DNA from: Pseudomonas sp. 2FG
GTDB lineage: Bacteria; Pseudomonadota; Gammaproteobacteria; Pseudomonadales; Pseudomonadaceae
Reading direction: 5' to 3'
DNA length: 64,000 bases
Assembly (NCBI RefSeq): GCF_005502935.1
Contig: NZ_SCMP01000001.1
Span: 310,001 to 374,000, forward strand
The notes beneath the pieces are model-generated. The model was given only the letters and a program-made list of their open reading frames with translations. It did not search any database and was not told where the DNA came from. The translations under genes and the position numbers were made by a program. Of this stretch, positions 17,870 through 27,158 are shown in pieces (within the stretch, counting starts at the first letter, position 1; each line of letters starts with the position of its first letter).

Positions 17870-18652
17870 ATGCCCCGTTTTGCTGCCAACCTGTCCATGC
17901 TGTTCACCGAAGTGGACTTCCTGGAGCGCTTCGCCGCCGCCGCCCAAGCGGGCTTCAGCGGCGTCGAATACCTGTTCCCCTACGACTTCAGCGCCGAAGA
18001 AATCAAGGCGCGCCTGGATGCCAACAAACTGACCCAGGTGCTGTTCAATCTGCCGGCCGGTGATTGGGCCAAGGGTGAGCGCGGCATCGCCTGCCACCCG
18101 GACCGCGTTGCCGAGTTCCGCGCCGGCGTCGATAAGGCTATCGCCTACGCCAAAGTGCTGGGCAACCAGCAGATCAACTGCCTGGCCGGTATTCGTCCGC
18201 AAGGCCTCGACTGCGCGAGCGTCGAACAAACCTTCGTCGACAACCTCAAGTTCGCCGCCGACAAGCTCGAAGCCGCCGGCATCAAGCTGGTGATGGAAGC
18301 CATCAATACCCGCGACATTCCCGGCTTCTACCTGAACAACACCAAGCAGGCGCTGGCCATTCGCGAGAAGGTCGGCAGCAGCAATCTGTACCTGCAGTAC
18401 GACATCTACCACATGCAAATCATGGAAGGCGACCTGGCCCGCACCTTGGAAGGCAACCTGGCGGTGATCAACCACGTCCAACTGGCCGACAACCCGGGCC
18501 GCAACGAGCCGGGCACTGGCGAGATCAACTACCGCTTCCTCTTCGAGCACCTGGACCGTATCGGCTACCAGGGCTGGATCGGCTGTGAATACAAGCCGGC
18601 TACCACCACCGTTGCCGGCCTCGGCTGGTTAAAAACCCATAACGCCATTTAA
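17870..18652 (+). CDS. hyi: hydroxypyruvate isomerase
   Basis: Interconverts hydroxypyruvate and tartronate semialdehyde. 260 residues from ATG 17870 (MPRFAANLSMLFTEVDFLER) with AGAGGAACC upstream; the longer frame starting within gcl is not the true start. TIM-barrel xylose-isomerase-like family: GFSGVEYLFPYDF, KLVMEAINTRDIPGFYLN, YDIYHMQIMEGDL and IGCEYKP with metal-binding Glu/Asp/His. Between gcl and glxR, as in other bacteria. Confidence 0.95.
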   Translation: MPRFAANLSMLFTEVDFLERFAAAAQAGFSGVEYLFPYDFSAEEIKARLDANKLTQVLFNLPAGDWAKGERGIACHPDRVAEFRAGVDKAIAYAKVLGNQQINCLAGIRPQGLDCASVEQTFVDNLKFAADKLEAAGIKLVMEAINTRDIPGFYLNNTKQALAIREKVGSSNLYLQYDIYHMQIMEGDLARTLEGNLAVINHVQLADNPGRNEPGTGEINYRFLFEHLDRIGYQGWIGCEYKPATTTVAGLGWLKTHNAI

Positions 18653-18663
18653 GGAGCACCCTC

Positions 18664-19554
18664 ATGGCTAAAATCGGATTTATCGGTACCGGCATCATGG
18701 GCAAGCCCATGGCTCAGAACCTGCAAAAAGCCGGGCACACCCTGTTCTTCTCCGAGCACTTCGAGAAGGCTCCGGCCGAGCTGATCGGCGACCAGGGCAT
18801 TGGCCTGGCCAACCCGCGTGAAGTGGCGCAGGAAGCCGAATTCATCATCATCATGGTGCCGGATACGCCGCAGGTCGAAGACGTGCTGTTCCGCCAGGAC
18901 GGCGTGACCGAAGGCGCTGCCGCCGGCAAGGTGGTGATCGACATGAGCTCAATTTCACCCACGGCCACGAAACAGTTCGCCGAGAAGATCAAGGCCACCG
19001 GCGCCGCCTACCTCGACGCCCCGGTGTCCGGCGGTGAAGTGGGTGCCAAGGCCGCGACCCTGAGCATCATGGTCGGTGGTAGCGAGCAGGCCTTCGAACG
19101 CGCCCTGCCGCTGTTCCAGGCCATGGGCAAGAACATCACCCACGTCGGCGCTAACGGCGACGGCCAGACCGCCAAGGTGGCCAACCAGATCATAGTCGCC
19201 CTGAACATTCAGGCGGTGGCCGAGGCGCTGCTGTTCGCCGCGAAGAACGGTGCCGACCCGGCCAAGGTGCGTGAAGCGCTGATGGGCGGCTTCGCCGGCT
19301 CGAAGATTCTCGAAGTGCACGGCGAGCGTATGATCAAAGGCACCTTCGACCCGGGCTTCCGCATCAGCCTGCACCAGAAGGACCTCAACCTGGCCTTGGC
19401 CGGCGCCCGCGAGCTGGGCCTGAACCTGCCCAACACCGCCAACGCCCAGCAAGTGTTCAGCACCTGCGCGGCCATCGGCGGCAGCAACTGGGACCATTCG
19501 GCGCTGATCAAAGGGTTGGAGCACATGGCCAACTTCTCGATCCGCAAAGAGTAA
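18664..19554 (+). CDS. glxR: tartronate semialdehyde reductase
   Basis: Reduces tartronate semialdehyde to glycerate with NAD(P)H. 296 residues. KIGFIGTGIMGKPMAQNL is the Rossmann motif, DAPVSGGEVGAKAATLSIM the substrate-binding segment, and NGDGQTAKVANQI contains the catalytic Lys of the beta-hydroxyacid dehydrogenase family. It lies 11 bases after hyi with an AAGGAG Shine-Dalgarno. Confidence 0.96.
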   Translation: MAKIGFIGTGIMGKPMAQNLQKAGHTLFFSEHFEKAPAELIGDQGIGLANPREVAQEAEFIIIMVPDTPQVEDVLFRQDGVTEGAAAGKVVIDMSSISPTATKQFAEKIKATGAAYLDAPVSGGEVGAKAATLSIMVGGSEQAFERALPLFQAMGKNITHVGANGDGQTAKVANQIIVALNIQAVAEALLFAAKNGADPAKVREALMGGFAGSKILEVHGERMIKGTFDPGFRISLHQKDLNLALAGARELGLNLPNTANAQQVFSTCAAIGGSNWDHSALIKGLEHMANFSIRKE

Positions 19555-19564
19555 GCGCTTGATC

Positions 19565-19637
19565 CTCTCGCCCTGCGGGGCGAGGGGAGTAAAAGTTTCG
19601 ACCTCCTGGCAGGCGGAGTCACGGCCTACCTGCCAGG
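19565..19637. repeat. two inverted repeats between glxR and ttuD
   Basis: CTCGCCC/GGGCGAG (19567-19584, loop of about 4) is followed by CCTGGCAGG/CCTGCCAGG (19605-19637). The 176-base gap between glxR and ttuD otherwise holds no gene. These may lower readthrough into ttuD. Confidence 0.5.
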
Positions 19638-19730
19638 TTGGTCGATTCCAGTCCCGAACCGCTGTTAGCACCACGGCGGCTCCGGACTGCAATCGGCCCA
19701 GCAGCACAACCAGAAGTCAGGAGCCCTGCT

Positions 19731-21017
19731 ATGTCTTCCGATCCGTCTTTCAATCCAACGTCCCTGCTACGCGAACTGTTCGCCACCGCCATCGACGCCG
19801 CCCATCCGCGTCAGGTGCTGGCCGACCATCTACCGGCCGACCGCACGGGTCGCGTCATCGTCATAGGCGCCGGGAAAGCGGCGGCGGCCATGGCCGAAGT
19901 GATCGAGGCGCAGTGGCAGGGCGAGATTTCCGGCCTGGTGGTGACCCGCTACGGCCACGGCGCCAATTGCCAGAAAATCGAAGTGGTCGAGGCCGCGCAC
20001 CCGGTGCCGGATGCCGCCGGTCTTGCGGTCGCCCAACGCGTACTGCAATTGGTCAACAACCTCGGCGAAAGCGACCGGGTGATCTTCCTCCTCTCCGGTG
20101 GCGGCTCTTCCCTGCTCGCCCTGCCGGCGGCCGGTTTGAGCCTGCAAGATAAACAGGCGATCAACAAGGCCCTGCTGAAATCCGGCGCCACCATCGGCGA
20201 GATGAACTGCGTGCGCAAGCACCTCTCGGCGATCAAGGGCGGCCGCTTGGCCAAGGCCAGCTGGCCGGCCAGCGTCTACACCTACGCGATTTCCGATGTG
20301 CCGGGCGATGAAGCCACGGTGATCGCCTCCGGCCCGACCGTCGCCGACCCGACCACCTCGGTCGAAGCCTTGGCGATCCTCAGCCGCTACGCCATCGAGA
20401 TCCCGGCCCACGTCCGCGCCTGGCTGCAAGACCCACGCTCGGAAACGGTCAAACCCGGTGATCCGTGCCTGGCCCGCAGCCACTTCCAGCTGATCGCCAC
20501 GCCGCAGCAGTCGCTCGACGCTGCCGCGGCGAAAGCCTTGGAGGCCGGTCTTACTCCGCTGATCCTCGGCGATCTGGAAGGCGAATCCCGCGACGTGGCC
20601 AAGGTCCACGCCGGTATCGCTCGGCAGATAGTCCTGCACGGTCAGCCGCTCAAACCGCCCTGCGTGATCCTCTCCGGCGGTGAGACCACCGTCACCGTGC
20701 GCGGCAACGGGCGCGGCGGGCGCAATGCGGAGTTTCTGCTGAGCCTGACCGATAGCCTCAAAGGCCTGCCCGGCGTCTACGCGCTGGCGGGCGACACCGA
20801 TGGCATCGACGGCTCGGAAGACAACGCCGGCGCCCTGATGACCCCCGACAGTTATGCCCGCGCCGCCCGCCAGGGCCTCAGCGCCAGTGACGAACTGGAC
20901 AACAACAACGGCTATGGCTACTTCGCCGCCCTCGACGAACTGATCGTCACCGGGCCGACTCGTACCAACGTCAACGACTTCCGCGCCATCCTGATACTGG
21001 AGAGCCCTGCCAAATGA
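19731..21017 (+). CDS. ttuD: glycerate kinase / hydroxypyruvate reductase (MOFRL family)
   Basis: Phosphorylates glycerate to 2-phosphoglycerate. 428 residues from ATG 19731 (MSSDPSFNPTSLLRELF). N-terminal glycerate-kinase domain with VIVIGAGKAAAAMAEV and LLSGGGSSLLALP, and a C-terminal MOFRL domain with LSGGETTVTVRGNGRGGRN and ALAGDTDGIDG. The stop overlaps the pyk start by four bases. A decayed partial copy of its MOFRL region is at 40151-40247. Confidence 0.94.
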   Translation: MSSDPSFNPTSLLRELFATAIDAAHPRQVLADHLPADRTGRVIVIGAGKAAAAMAEVIEAQWQGEISGLVVTRYGHGANCQKIEVVEAAHPVPDAAGLAVAQRVLQLVNNLGESDRVIFLLSGGGSSLLALPAAGLSLQDKQAINKALLKSGATIGEMNCVRKHLSAIKGGRLAKASWPASVYTYAISDVPGDEATVIASGPTVADPTTSVEALAILSRYAIEIPAHVRAWLQDPRSETVKPGDPCLARSHFQLIATPQQSLDAAAAKALEAGLTPLILGDLEGESRDVAKVHAGIARQIVLHGQPLKPPCVILSGGETTVTVRGNGRGGRNAEFLLSLTDSLKGLPGVYALAGDTDGIDGSEDNAGALMTPDSYARAARQGLSASDELDNNNGYGYFAALDELIVTGPTRTNVNDFRAILILESPAK

Positions 21018-22429
21018 CCCCGAATAAGAAAGTAAAAATCCTCGCCACCCTGGGCCCAGCCATCAAGGGCATCGACGATATCCGTCAGTTGGTGGAAGCC
21101 GGCGTAAACCTGTTCCGCCTGAATTTCAGCCACGGCGAACATGCCGACCACGCCGAGCGCTTCAACTGGGTGCGCGAGGTGGAACGCCAGCTGAACTATC
21201 CGATCGGCATCCTGATGGACCTGCAAGGGCCGAAACTGCGCGTCGGCCGCTTTGCCGAGGGCAAGGTCAATCTGGAGCGCGGCCAGGCCTTCCGCCTCGA
21301 CCTCGACCCGACACCCGGCACCGCGCAGCGCGCCAACCTGCCGCATCCGGAAATCATCGCCGCCCTGCAGCCAGGGATGAACCTGCTGCTGGACGACGGC
21401 AAGCTGCGCCTGCAGGTGACCGCCAAGCATGGCGACGCCATCGATACCCAGGTCATCGCCGGGGGCGAGCTGTCCGACCGCAAAGGCGTCAACGTGCCGG
21501 AGGCGGTGCTGGAACTCAGCCCGCTGACCGCGAAGGACCGCCGCGACCTGGATTTCGGCCTGCAGCTCGGGGTGGATTGGGTCGCGCTGTCGTTCGTCCA
21601 GCGCCCGCAAGACATCCTCGAGGCCCGCGAGCTGATCGGTGACCGCGCCTTCCTGATGGCCAAGATCGAGAAGCCCTCGGCCGTCGAGCAGCTCGAAGCC
21701 ATAGCCAAGCTCTGCGACGCCATCATGGTCGCCCGTGGCGACCTGGGCGTGGAAGTGCCGGCGGAAAACGTGCCGCGTATCCAGAAAGACATCATCCGCA
21801 CCTGCCGCCAACTCGGTAAGCCGGTGGTGGTCGCCACCCAGATGCTCGAATCCATGCGTTTCTCGCCGGCGCCGACCCGCGCCGAGGTCACGGACGTCGC
21901 CAACGCCGTGGCCGAAGGCGCCGACGCGGTGATGTTGTCGGCGGAAACCGCCTCCGGTGACTACCCGCAGGAAGCCGTGAGCATGATGAGCAAGATCATC
22001 CGCCAGGTGGAAAACGGCCCGGACTTCCAAGCTCAACTCGACGTCAGCCGCCCGCAGGCCGAGGCTACCGCCTCCGATGCGATCAGCTGCGCGATCCGTC
22101 GAATCAGCGGCATTCTGCCGGTGGCGGCGTTGATCAACTACACCGAGTCCGGCAGCTCCAGCTTGCGCGCCTCGCGCGAGCGACCGAAGGCGCCGATCCT
22201 GAGCCTGACGCCGAATATCCACACCGCCCGGCGTTTGACCGTGGCCTGGGGCATCTACTCGGTGGTCAACGAGCGTCTGCACCAGGTCGAGGAGGTCACC
22301 AGCACCGCGCTGGAAATCGCCCAGGCGCAGAACATGGCCCAGCGCGGCGACACCGTGGTGATCACCGCCGGTGTGCCCTTTGGCCAACCGGGGACGACCA
22401 ATACACTGCGGATCGAGACCTTGATCTGA
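21014..22429 (+). CDS. pyk: pyruvate kinase
   Basis: Makes pyruvate and ATP from phosphoenolpyruvate, closing the glyoxylate-to-pyruvate route. 471 residues: ATLGPAIKGIDDIRQLVEAG at the N-terminus, DLQGPKLRVGRF, AKIEKPSAVEQL with the catalytic Lys, MVARGDLGVEVPAE, and the C-terminal allosteric domain. ATG overlaps the ttuD stop, so the two are coupled. In P. aeruginosa the equivalent is PA1498 (pykF). Confidence 0.95.
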   Translation: MTPNKKVKILATLGPAIKGIDDIRQLVEAGVNLFRLNFSHGEHADHAERFNWVREVERQLNYPIGILMDLQGPKLRVGRFAEGKVNLERGQAFRLDLDPTPGTAQRANLPHPEIIAALQPGMNLLLDDGKLRLQVTAKHGDAIDTQVIAGGELSDRKGVNVPEAVLELSPLTAKDRRDLDFGLQLGVDWVALSFVQRPQDILEARELIGDRAFLMAKIEKPSAVEQLEAIAKLCDAIMVARGDLGVEVPAENVPRIQKDIIRTCRQLGKPVVVATQMLESMRFSPAPTRAEVTDVANAVAEGADAVMLSAETASGDYPQEAVSMMSKIIRQVENGPDFQAQLDVSRPQAEATASDAISCAIRRISGILPVAALINYTESGSSSLRASRERPKAPILSLTPNIHTARRLTVAWGIYSVVNERLHQVEEVTSTALEIAQAQNMAQRGDTVVITAGVPFGQPGTTNTLRIETLI

Positions 22430-22448
22430 GGACCTGTTCTGAAACAGC

Positions 22449-22471
22449 CCCTCGCCCTGTTCGGGCGAGGG
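22449..22471. repeat. C-rich hairpin after pyk
   Basis: CCCTCGCCC and GGGCGAGGG form a 9-bp stem with a 5-base loop, 19 bases after the pyk stop. No T-run. It precedes the true terminator by 40 bases. Confidence 0.55.
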
Positions 22472-22509
22472 AACTGATTCGCTGATCCCATCTGGCTTTG
22501 CCAGTTTCC

Positions 22510-22548
22510 AGGCGTCCGGTGTTCCCTCACCTGACGCCTCTTTTTATT
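22510..22548 (+). terminator. rho-independent terminator of the gcl-pyk operon
   Basis: AGGCGTC pairs with GACGCCT around a 16-base loop and is followed by CTTTTTATT. It ends 33 bases before the urea transporter ATG, so that gene needs its own promoter or readthrough. Confidence 0.85.
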
Positions 22549-22580
22549 CAACGACTGCCGATTCTTCAACGACCGCCGAT

Positions 22581-23495
22581 ATGCGCCGCCCATCACTGCC
22601 CACGCGAACCTTGTGCGAGTCCAAGGCCCTGCTCAATGGCTGTAGCCAGATCTTCCTGCAACAGCACCCGCTGTGCGGGCTGCTCATTCTGCTGGCCATC
22701 GCGGTGGCGGCGCCGCAGTTGCTCGGCGGCGCCTTGCTCGGGGGGTTCGCCGCAGGGCTGACGGCACGCCAGCGGCACTATGCCGAGGACGCTATCGAGG
22801 CCGGGCTGTACAGCTACAACGGCGTGCTGCTGGGTTTGTTGCTCTGCTACACATTCGCCTGGTCGCCACTGCTGCCGCTGTTGATCATCGCTAGCGGCGG
22901 GATTTCCGCCATGCTGCTGAACCCGCTGTTGCAGCGTTCGCGTCAGCGCCAATGGCTACCCGCCTACACCTCGCCCTTTGTTCTGCTGAGCTGGTTGCTG
23001 CTGGTAATCGCCGCGCCCCTGCAGTTGACGCCCGCGGTTGCAATTGCTAGCCCGGCACTGAGTATCGACGGGCTGACTCTCTGCGCCGCCGTCGCTCGCG
23101 GCCTGGGCCAGGTGATCTTTCTCGACCAGCCGTTGGCCGGCCTGATCCTGTTCGCCGGCTTGCTCGTGGCCAGCCGCCGGGCCGCCTGTTGGGCGCTGCT
23201 CGGCTCCGCCGCCGGGCTGGGTCTGGCGTTACTGCAGGGCTGGCCAACGCCAACCGCCTTGGCCGGACTCTATGGCTACAACGCCGCCCTGGCCGCCATC
23301 GCCCTGAGCCAAAACTGCCGTCAGCCCTGGGCACCCTTGCTCGGCATAGTGCTGGCCTTGCTCCTGCAACCGGGCTTTGCGGCCCTGGGCCTGCCCGCGC
23401 TGACCGCACCCTTTATCCTCGCTTGCTGGGTGGTGCAGGCTGGCAGCCGGCTGTTGCGCAACCCGGCAGCCGACTGGCGCAAGTCGCGTGGTTGA
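22581..23495 (+). CDS. urea transporter family protein
   Basis: 304 residues, almost entirely hydrophobic with about ten membrane segments. The paired motifs of the UT fold are visible: GLYSYNGVLLGLLLCY in the first half and GLYGYNAALAAIALS in the second, matching the internal repeat of urea channels. The ATG at 22581 has no clear Shine-Dalgarno; an internal start cannot be excluded. Urea from Alc and AllA would be exported or shared through this channel unless a urease elsewhere uses it. Confidence 0.85.
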   Translation: MRRPSLPTRTLCESKALLNGCSQIFLQQHPLCGLLILLAIAVAAPQLLGGALLGGFAAGLTARQRHYAEDAIEAGLYSYNGVLLGLLLCYTFAWSPLLPLLIIASGGISAMLLNPLLQRSRQRQWLPAYTSPFVLLSWLLLVIAAPLQLTPAVAIASPALSIDGLTLCAAVARGLGQVIFLDQPLAGLILFAGLLVASRRAACWALLGSAAGLGLALLQGWPTPTALAGLYGYNAALAAIALSQNCRQPWAPLLGIVLALLLQPGFAALGLPALTAPFILACWVVQAGSRLLRNPAADWRKSRG

Positions 23496-23534
23496 GTCGG
23501 GAGCCTCAGCCCAGTGCGCTCATCCGCGCATTGG

Positions 23535-24647
23535 CTAGCGGCCCAGCAATTCCCGATACAGATGCGCCATCTGCCGGCCCATCTGCTCAGACGTGAACAG
23601 TTGCTCGTAGCGCCGGCTCGCCTTCTCGCCCATTGCCCGGGCTTGCTCAGGATTGTCCCAGAGTGTCCGCATGGCCTCGCGGAAGGCTGTAGGGTTGCTG
23701 GGGGGCACTACCAGGCCGGTTTCGCCGTGGATATTGATATAACTGGTGCCGGTGCCTATCTCGCTGGAGATCATCGGCTTGCCGTACATCGCGCCTTCCA
23801 GCAAGGAAATACCGAAGGCCTCAGAGCGCAAATGCGAGGGAAACAGGACTGCAGTGCATAACTGCAGCAAGGCGATCTTATCCTCCTCCCCCAGGCGTCC
23901 CAGGAAGTGCACATGGTGCAGCCCCAGGCTGGCCGCCTGCTCTCGCAGTTCCTGTTCCAGCGGGCCGGCGCCGACTATGACGATCGGGTAACCGGTGCCT
24001 TTGGCGGCCTCGAGCAGGATGTGCAGACCCTTGTAGTAGCGCATAACGCCAACGAACAGGAAGAAGCGCCGACCGAATCGCTGCTCCCAGCTTGCCGAGC
24101 ACTCCGCACTGGGGGCGGGATAACTGTTGCGATCCAAACCGTAAGGGATCACCACGGTTTTATTGCGGTAGTGCTTGAGTACCTCACTGGTTGCCAGGTA
24201 GTTGGGCGAGGCCGCCACGATACGGTCGGCGCGCCGTAGGAAGCGATGCATCAGGGGGCTGTAGAGGCGCAGCAGATGCTTCTGGCGGACGATATCGGAG
24301 TGATAGGTGACCACCATCGGCTTGTTCACGCCCGAAGTGAAGTGCACCAGATCCATGAAGGGCCACGGAAAGTGATAATTGATGATGTCCGCCTGCGCGG
24401 CCAGAGCACGGAAGCGTTTGAGTACGCTGAAGGAAAAGCCGGTTGAGGCAATCTGCAGATCCAGCTTGGCCCTATGCACCTTGTGATCGGCCACCATCAC
24501 CTCGCGAGGTTCAGGATTGGCGCTGAGGGTCAGTACCTCACTGTGGATACCTTGCGCCACGCCACTCTGGCAGAGCTGGTAGATCACCTGCTCGATACCA
24601 CCCACCGACTCTGGCAGATAGGTTTTGAAAAAATGCAAAACGCGCAT
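23535..24647 (-). CDS. wbpZ: CPA glycosyltransferase WbpZ
   Basis: GT4 family transferase; WbpZ adds the first D-rhamnose in common polysaccharide antigen synthesis. 370 residues. MRVLHFFKTYLPESVGGIEQ opens the N-terminal Rossmann domain; FVGVMRYYKGLHILLEA and PSHLRSEAFGISLLEGAMYGKPMI (the E-x7-E nucleotide-sugar motif) are in the C-terminal domain. The ATG at 24647 overlaps the wbpY stop (TGATG); a GTG two codons upstream is the alternative. Last gene of the operon, convergent with the urea transporter gene. Confidence 0.9.
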   Translation of the reverse strand: MRVLHFFKTYLPESVGGIEQVIYQLCQSGVAQGIHSEVLTLSANPEPREVMVADHKVHRAKLDLQIASTGFSFSVLKRFRALAAQADIINYHFPWPFMDLVHFTSGVNKPMVVTYHSDIVRQKHLLRLYSPLMHRFLRRADRIVAASPNYLATSEVLKHYRNKTVVIPYGLDRNSYPAPSAECSASWEQRFGRRFFLFVGVMRYYKGLHILLEAAKGTGYPIVIVGAGPLEQELREQAASLGLHHVHFLGRLGEEDKIALLQLCTAVLFPSHLRSEAFGISLLEGAMYGKPMISSEIGTGTSYINIHGETGLVVPPSNPTAFREAMRTLWDNPEQARAMGEKASRRYEQLFTSEQMGRQMAHLYRELLGR

Positions 24648-25789
24648 CAGCACCCCACGGCTTGTTTGTACACACTCGCGGTAATCGCCGCACAGCGTTC
24701 CCAGGAAAACTCTTGTGCGCGCAGCACACCGGCCTCGCGCAGCCGTTGCCAGTGCGCCTGATCCTCGATCAGCAGGCGGATGGCTTCAGCACAAGCGCGA
24801 TCATCCTGATGATCGATATAAAACCCGGCTTCGCCAGCCACCTCCGGCAATGCCGAACTGCCGCTGAGGATGACCGGCGTGCCGCTGGCCATGGCCTCCA
24901 GCACTGGCAGGCCGAAGCCTTCGTAGAGCGAGGGAAACAGCAAAAGGCGAGCACCGGCGAGCAGCTCGGCGAGACTCGTATCGTCCTGATAGCCCAGCAG
25001 GCGCACTTGCCCGCCGGCCAGCGCACGCCGCAAGGGGGCGGCCAGTTGCTCGGGACGCCAGCCCGGCATGCCGGCAATCACCAACGGGTACTGCTGGCGC
25101 AGCGCCGCCGGCAAGCGCTCATAGGCACGCAGGGCCAACTGCAGGTTCTTGCGCGGCTCCAGGGTACCAACACATAACAGGTAGTTTCCGGGGCGCAAGT
25201 CCAGAGCCTGCAAGCGCGGCGCCAACTGCTCGGCTGTGCGCGGATGAAAGCGCGCGGCGCAACCCAGCGGCGCAACCACTACCCGTTCGGCGGGCACCCC
25301 GTAATAGCGGCAGACCTCGTCGCCAATGAACTGCGAGTCGACCAGAATGCGCTGCGCACGTTCCACACCACGCGCAGCATGCCGCTCGATCTCGACCAAA
25401 CGGTCGGCTGGCTGAGTGTACGGGTAGTGCACATGGGTCAGATCGTGCAGGGTCATCACCATCGGCCCGTCAAATTCGAACGGCCAGAGGCTGGGCTCAT
25501 GATAGAGATCGACAGGCTGACGCCTCAATCCATCCTCGAAGCGTTTCTGCTCGACCCAGCGGCGCACCCGATAGGCATTCGGCACCCAACGCTTGGCCAG
25601 CCCGGCCCAGCGCGAATAGCCCGGCAGGGGTGCGGTTGGCAGCTCAGACTGCCAGCCAAAACCAGTAAACAGGTTAACTTCCAGTTCACCCGAGACCGAT
25701 AATGCCGCAACCAGCTCAGTCAGATAGTGGCCAATGCCGGTCCGCGGCGCACGCAGAATGGCGGCGTTAAGGCCGACCGATATGGACAT
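24647..25789 (-). CDS. wbpY: CPA glycosyltransferase WbpY
   Basis: GT4 family rhamnosyltransferase of D-rhamnan chain assembly. 380 residues. MSISVGLNAAILRAPRTGIGHYL is the donor-domain start (ATG 25789, alternative 25804); VGTLEPRKNLQLALRAYERL and LFPSLYEGFGLPVLEAMASG carry the GT4 E-x7-E motif. Its start lies 23 bases inside wbpX, a tight overlap implying coupled translation. Order and strand match PA5448. Confidence 0.9.
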   Translation of the reverse strand: MSISVGLNAAILRAPRTGIGHYLTELVAALSVSGELEVNLFTGFGWQSELPTAPLPGYSRWAGLAKRWVPNAYRVRRWVEQKRFEDGLRRQPVDLYHEPSLWPFEFDGPMVMTLHDLTHVHYPYTQPADRLVEIERHAARGVERAQRILVDSQFIGDEVCRYYGVPAERVVVAPLGCAARFHPRTAEQLAPRLQALDLRPGNYLLCVGTLEPRKNLQLALRAYERLPAALRQQYPLVIAGMPGWRPEQLAAPLRRALAGGQVRLLGYQDDTSLAELLAGARLLLFPSLYEGFGLPVLEAMASGTPVILSGSSALPEVAGEAGFYIDHQDDRACAEAIRLLIEDQAHWQRLREAGVLRAQEFSWERCAAITASVYKQAVGC

Positions 25790-27158
25790 CGGGTCTGACA
25801 GCACAAAGTACTTCTTGCCGCTTCTGGGTATGACGTTGAACTCGCTCGATCAACTGGGTGGCAGAACCTTGCCAGGACAACCAGGACCACTGACTCAAAC
25901 AGGTCTGCGCCGGGAAGTTGCCAGTAGCTTCGAAACTTCGCACCAGTCGGCACAGGGATTCTGGCTCCGACAAACCAAAATAGGCCATGGAATCACCACC
26001 GATTTCGCGGAACACCGGAATATCGCTGGCCATGGCCGGCAAACCACGCTGCATGGCTTCCACCAGCGGCAGGCCGAAGCCCTCGACGTAAGACGGAAAG
26101 ACCAGCGCGCGCGAATGGCTGTAGCAATATTCCAGTTCGCGGTCGCTCAGATCGTTGAACATAAACAGGCATTTGTTCAGTTGCGGATGCTGCTTGACCC
26201 TCTCGATCAGCTTTTCAGTCTTCCAACCGACTTTACCGACGAAACACAGCGCCACCTCACTGCCCTCGCCCCACAAGCGCTCGAAAGCATTGAGCAGGTA
26301 GACGTGATTTTTCCGCGGCTCGATGGTGCTCACCATCAGATAGACCGAACGGCCTTTGCACATCCGCTGGACACTTTGGCGCACCACCGCTCGTGGATTG
26401 ACTTGGTCCAGCTCGCTGCCCAGATGAAAATGATCGAACCAACGCCGCGCCGCCACATCGCGACCCAGGCGCCACTGCACCTCGCTGCGGACTTGATCGC
26501 TGATGGTCTGCGAGATCGCGATAAAGCCGTCGGCGGTGCGCGCGATCCAGTCGAACCACTGCTCGAAGACCCGCACCAGACCTTCATCGCAGAACTGCGG
26601 ATGGGTCAGTGGAATCAGGTCATAGATCACCGAGACAATACCGATGCCGTCCTTCTGCAACCGCTCGGCGACCGGAAAGAAGTCGGCATGCCAGGAAGAG
26701 TCCAGCAGCACCAGCACATCGCCCGGTTGGCATTCCAGTTCAAGGGCACGTGACTTGTCCACATAGCGCAGCGACAGGTGCGCCAGCAGTTTTTGCGGCA
26801 CCGCCAGACAAAAGCTGAAAGCCTTGCAGGCCAGACGCAGGAAAAACCTGAGCAGCGGCGAATACTGGAACGGCCACCTGCGTTCACGCTGCGCATAGTA
26901 CAGCCAGACCCGGTTGCGCCAGCGTCCCAGGCGGTCATGCTGACGCGACAGCCAGGTCTGGATGCCGGACAGCCCTCCTCGGGAGGGACTCAGTTGGGTA
27001 ACGCTGTATACCTTGTCGTTTTTCAGAATCACCGGCACACAGACAGCCTCAACGGCTAGGCCGTCAAGGTTATTGACGATATTGCGCACCACACGCTGAA
27101 TCCCGGAGTTGTCCTGAGGATGGTCATAGACATAGGTGCACTCGATCAGCAATCTCAT
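25767..27158 (-). CDS. wbpX: CPA glycosyltransferase WbpX
   Basis: 463-residue GT4 transferase, the polymerising-type rhamnosyltransferase of the D-rhamnan backbone by position. MRLLIECTYVYDHPQDNSGIQRVVRN opens the N-terminal domain; VSTIEPRKNHVYLLNAFERL and VFPSYVEGFGLPLVEAMQRG are the C-terminal sugar-nucleotide motifs. An insert at about 60-130 contains hydrophobic and basic stretches that may associate with the inner membrane. Overlaps wzt by four bases. Confidence 0.9.
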   Translation of the reverse strand: MRLLIECTYVYDHPQDNSGIQRVVRNIVNNLDGLAVEAVCVPVILKNDKVYSVTQLSPSRGGLSGIQTWLSRQHDRLGRWRNRVWLYYAQRERRWPFQYSPLLRFFLRLACKAFSFCLAVPQKLLAHLSLRYVDKSRALELECQPGDVLVLLDSSWHADFFPVAERLQKDGIGIVSVIYDLIPLTHPQFCDEGLVRVFEQWFDWIARTADGFIAISQTISDQVRSEVQWRLGRDVAARRWFDHFHLGSELDQVNPRAVVRQSVQRMCKGRSVYLMVSTIEPRKNHVYLLNAFERLWGEGSEVALCFVGKVGWKTEKLIERVKQHPQLNKCLFMFNDLSDRELEYCYSHSRALVFPSYVEGFGLPLVEAMQRGLPAMASDIPVFREIGGDSMAYFGLSEPESLCRLVRSFEATGNFPAQTCLSQWSWLSWQGSATQLIERVQRHTQKRQEVLCAVRPDVHIGRP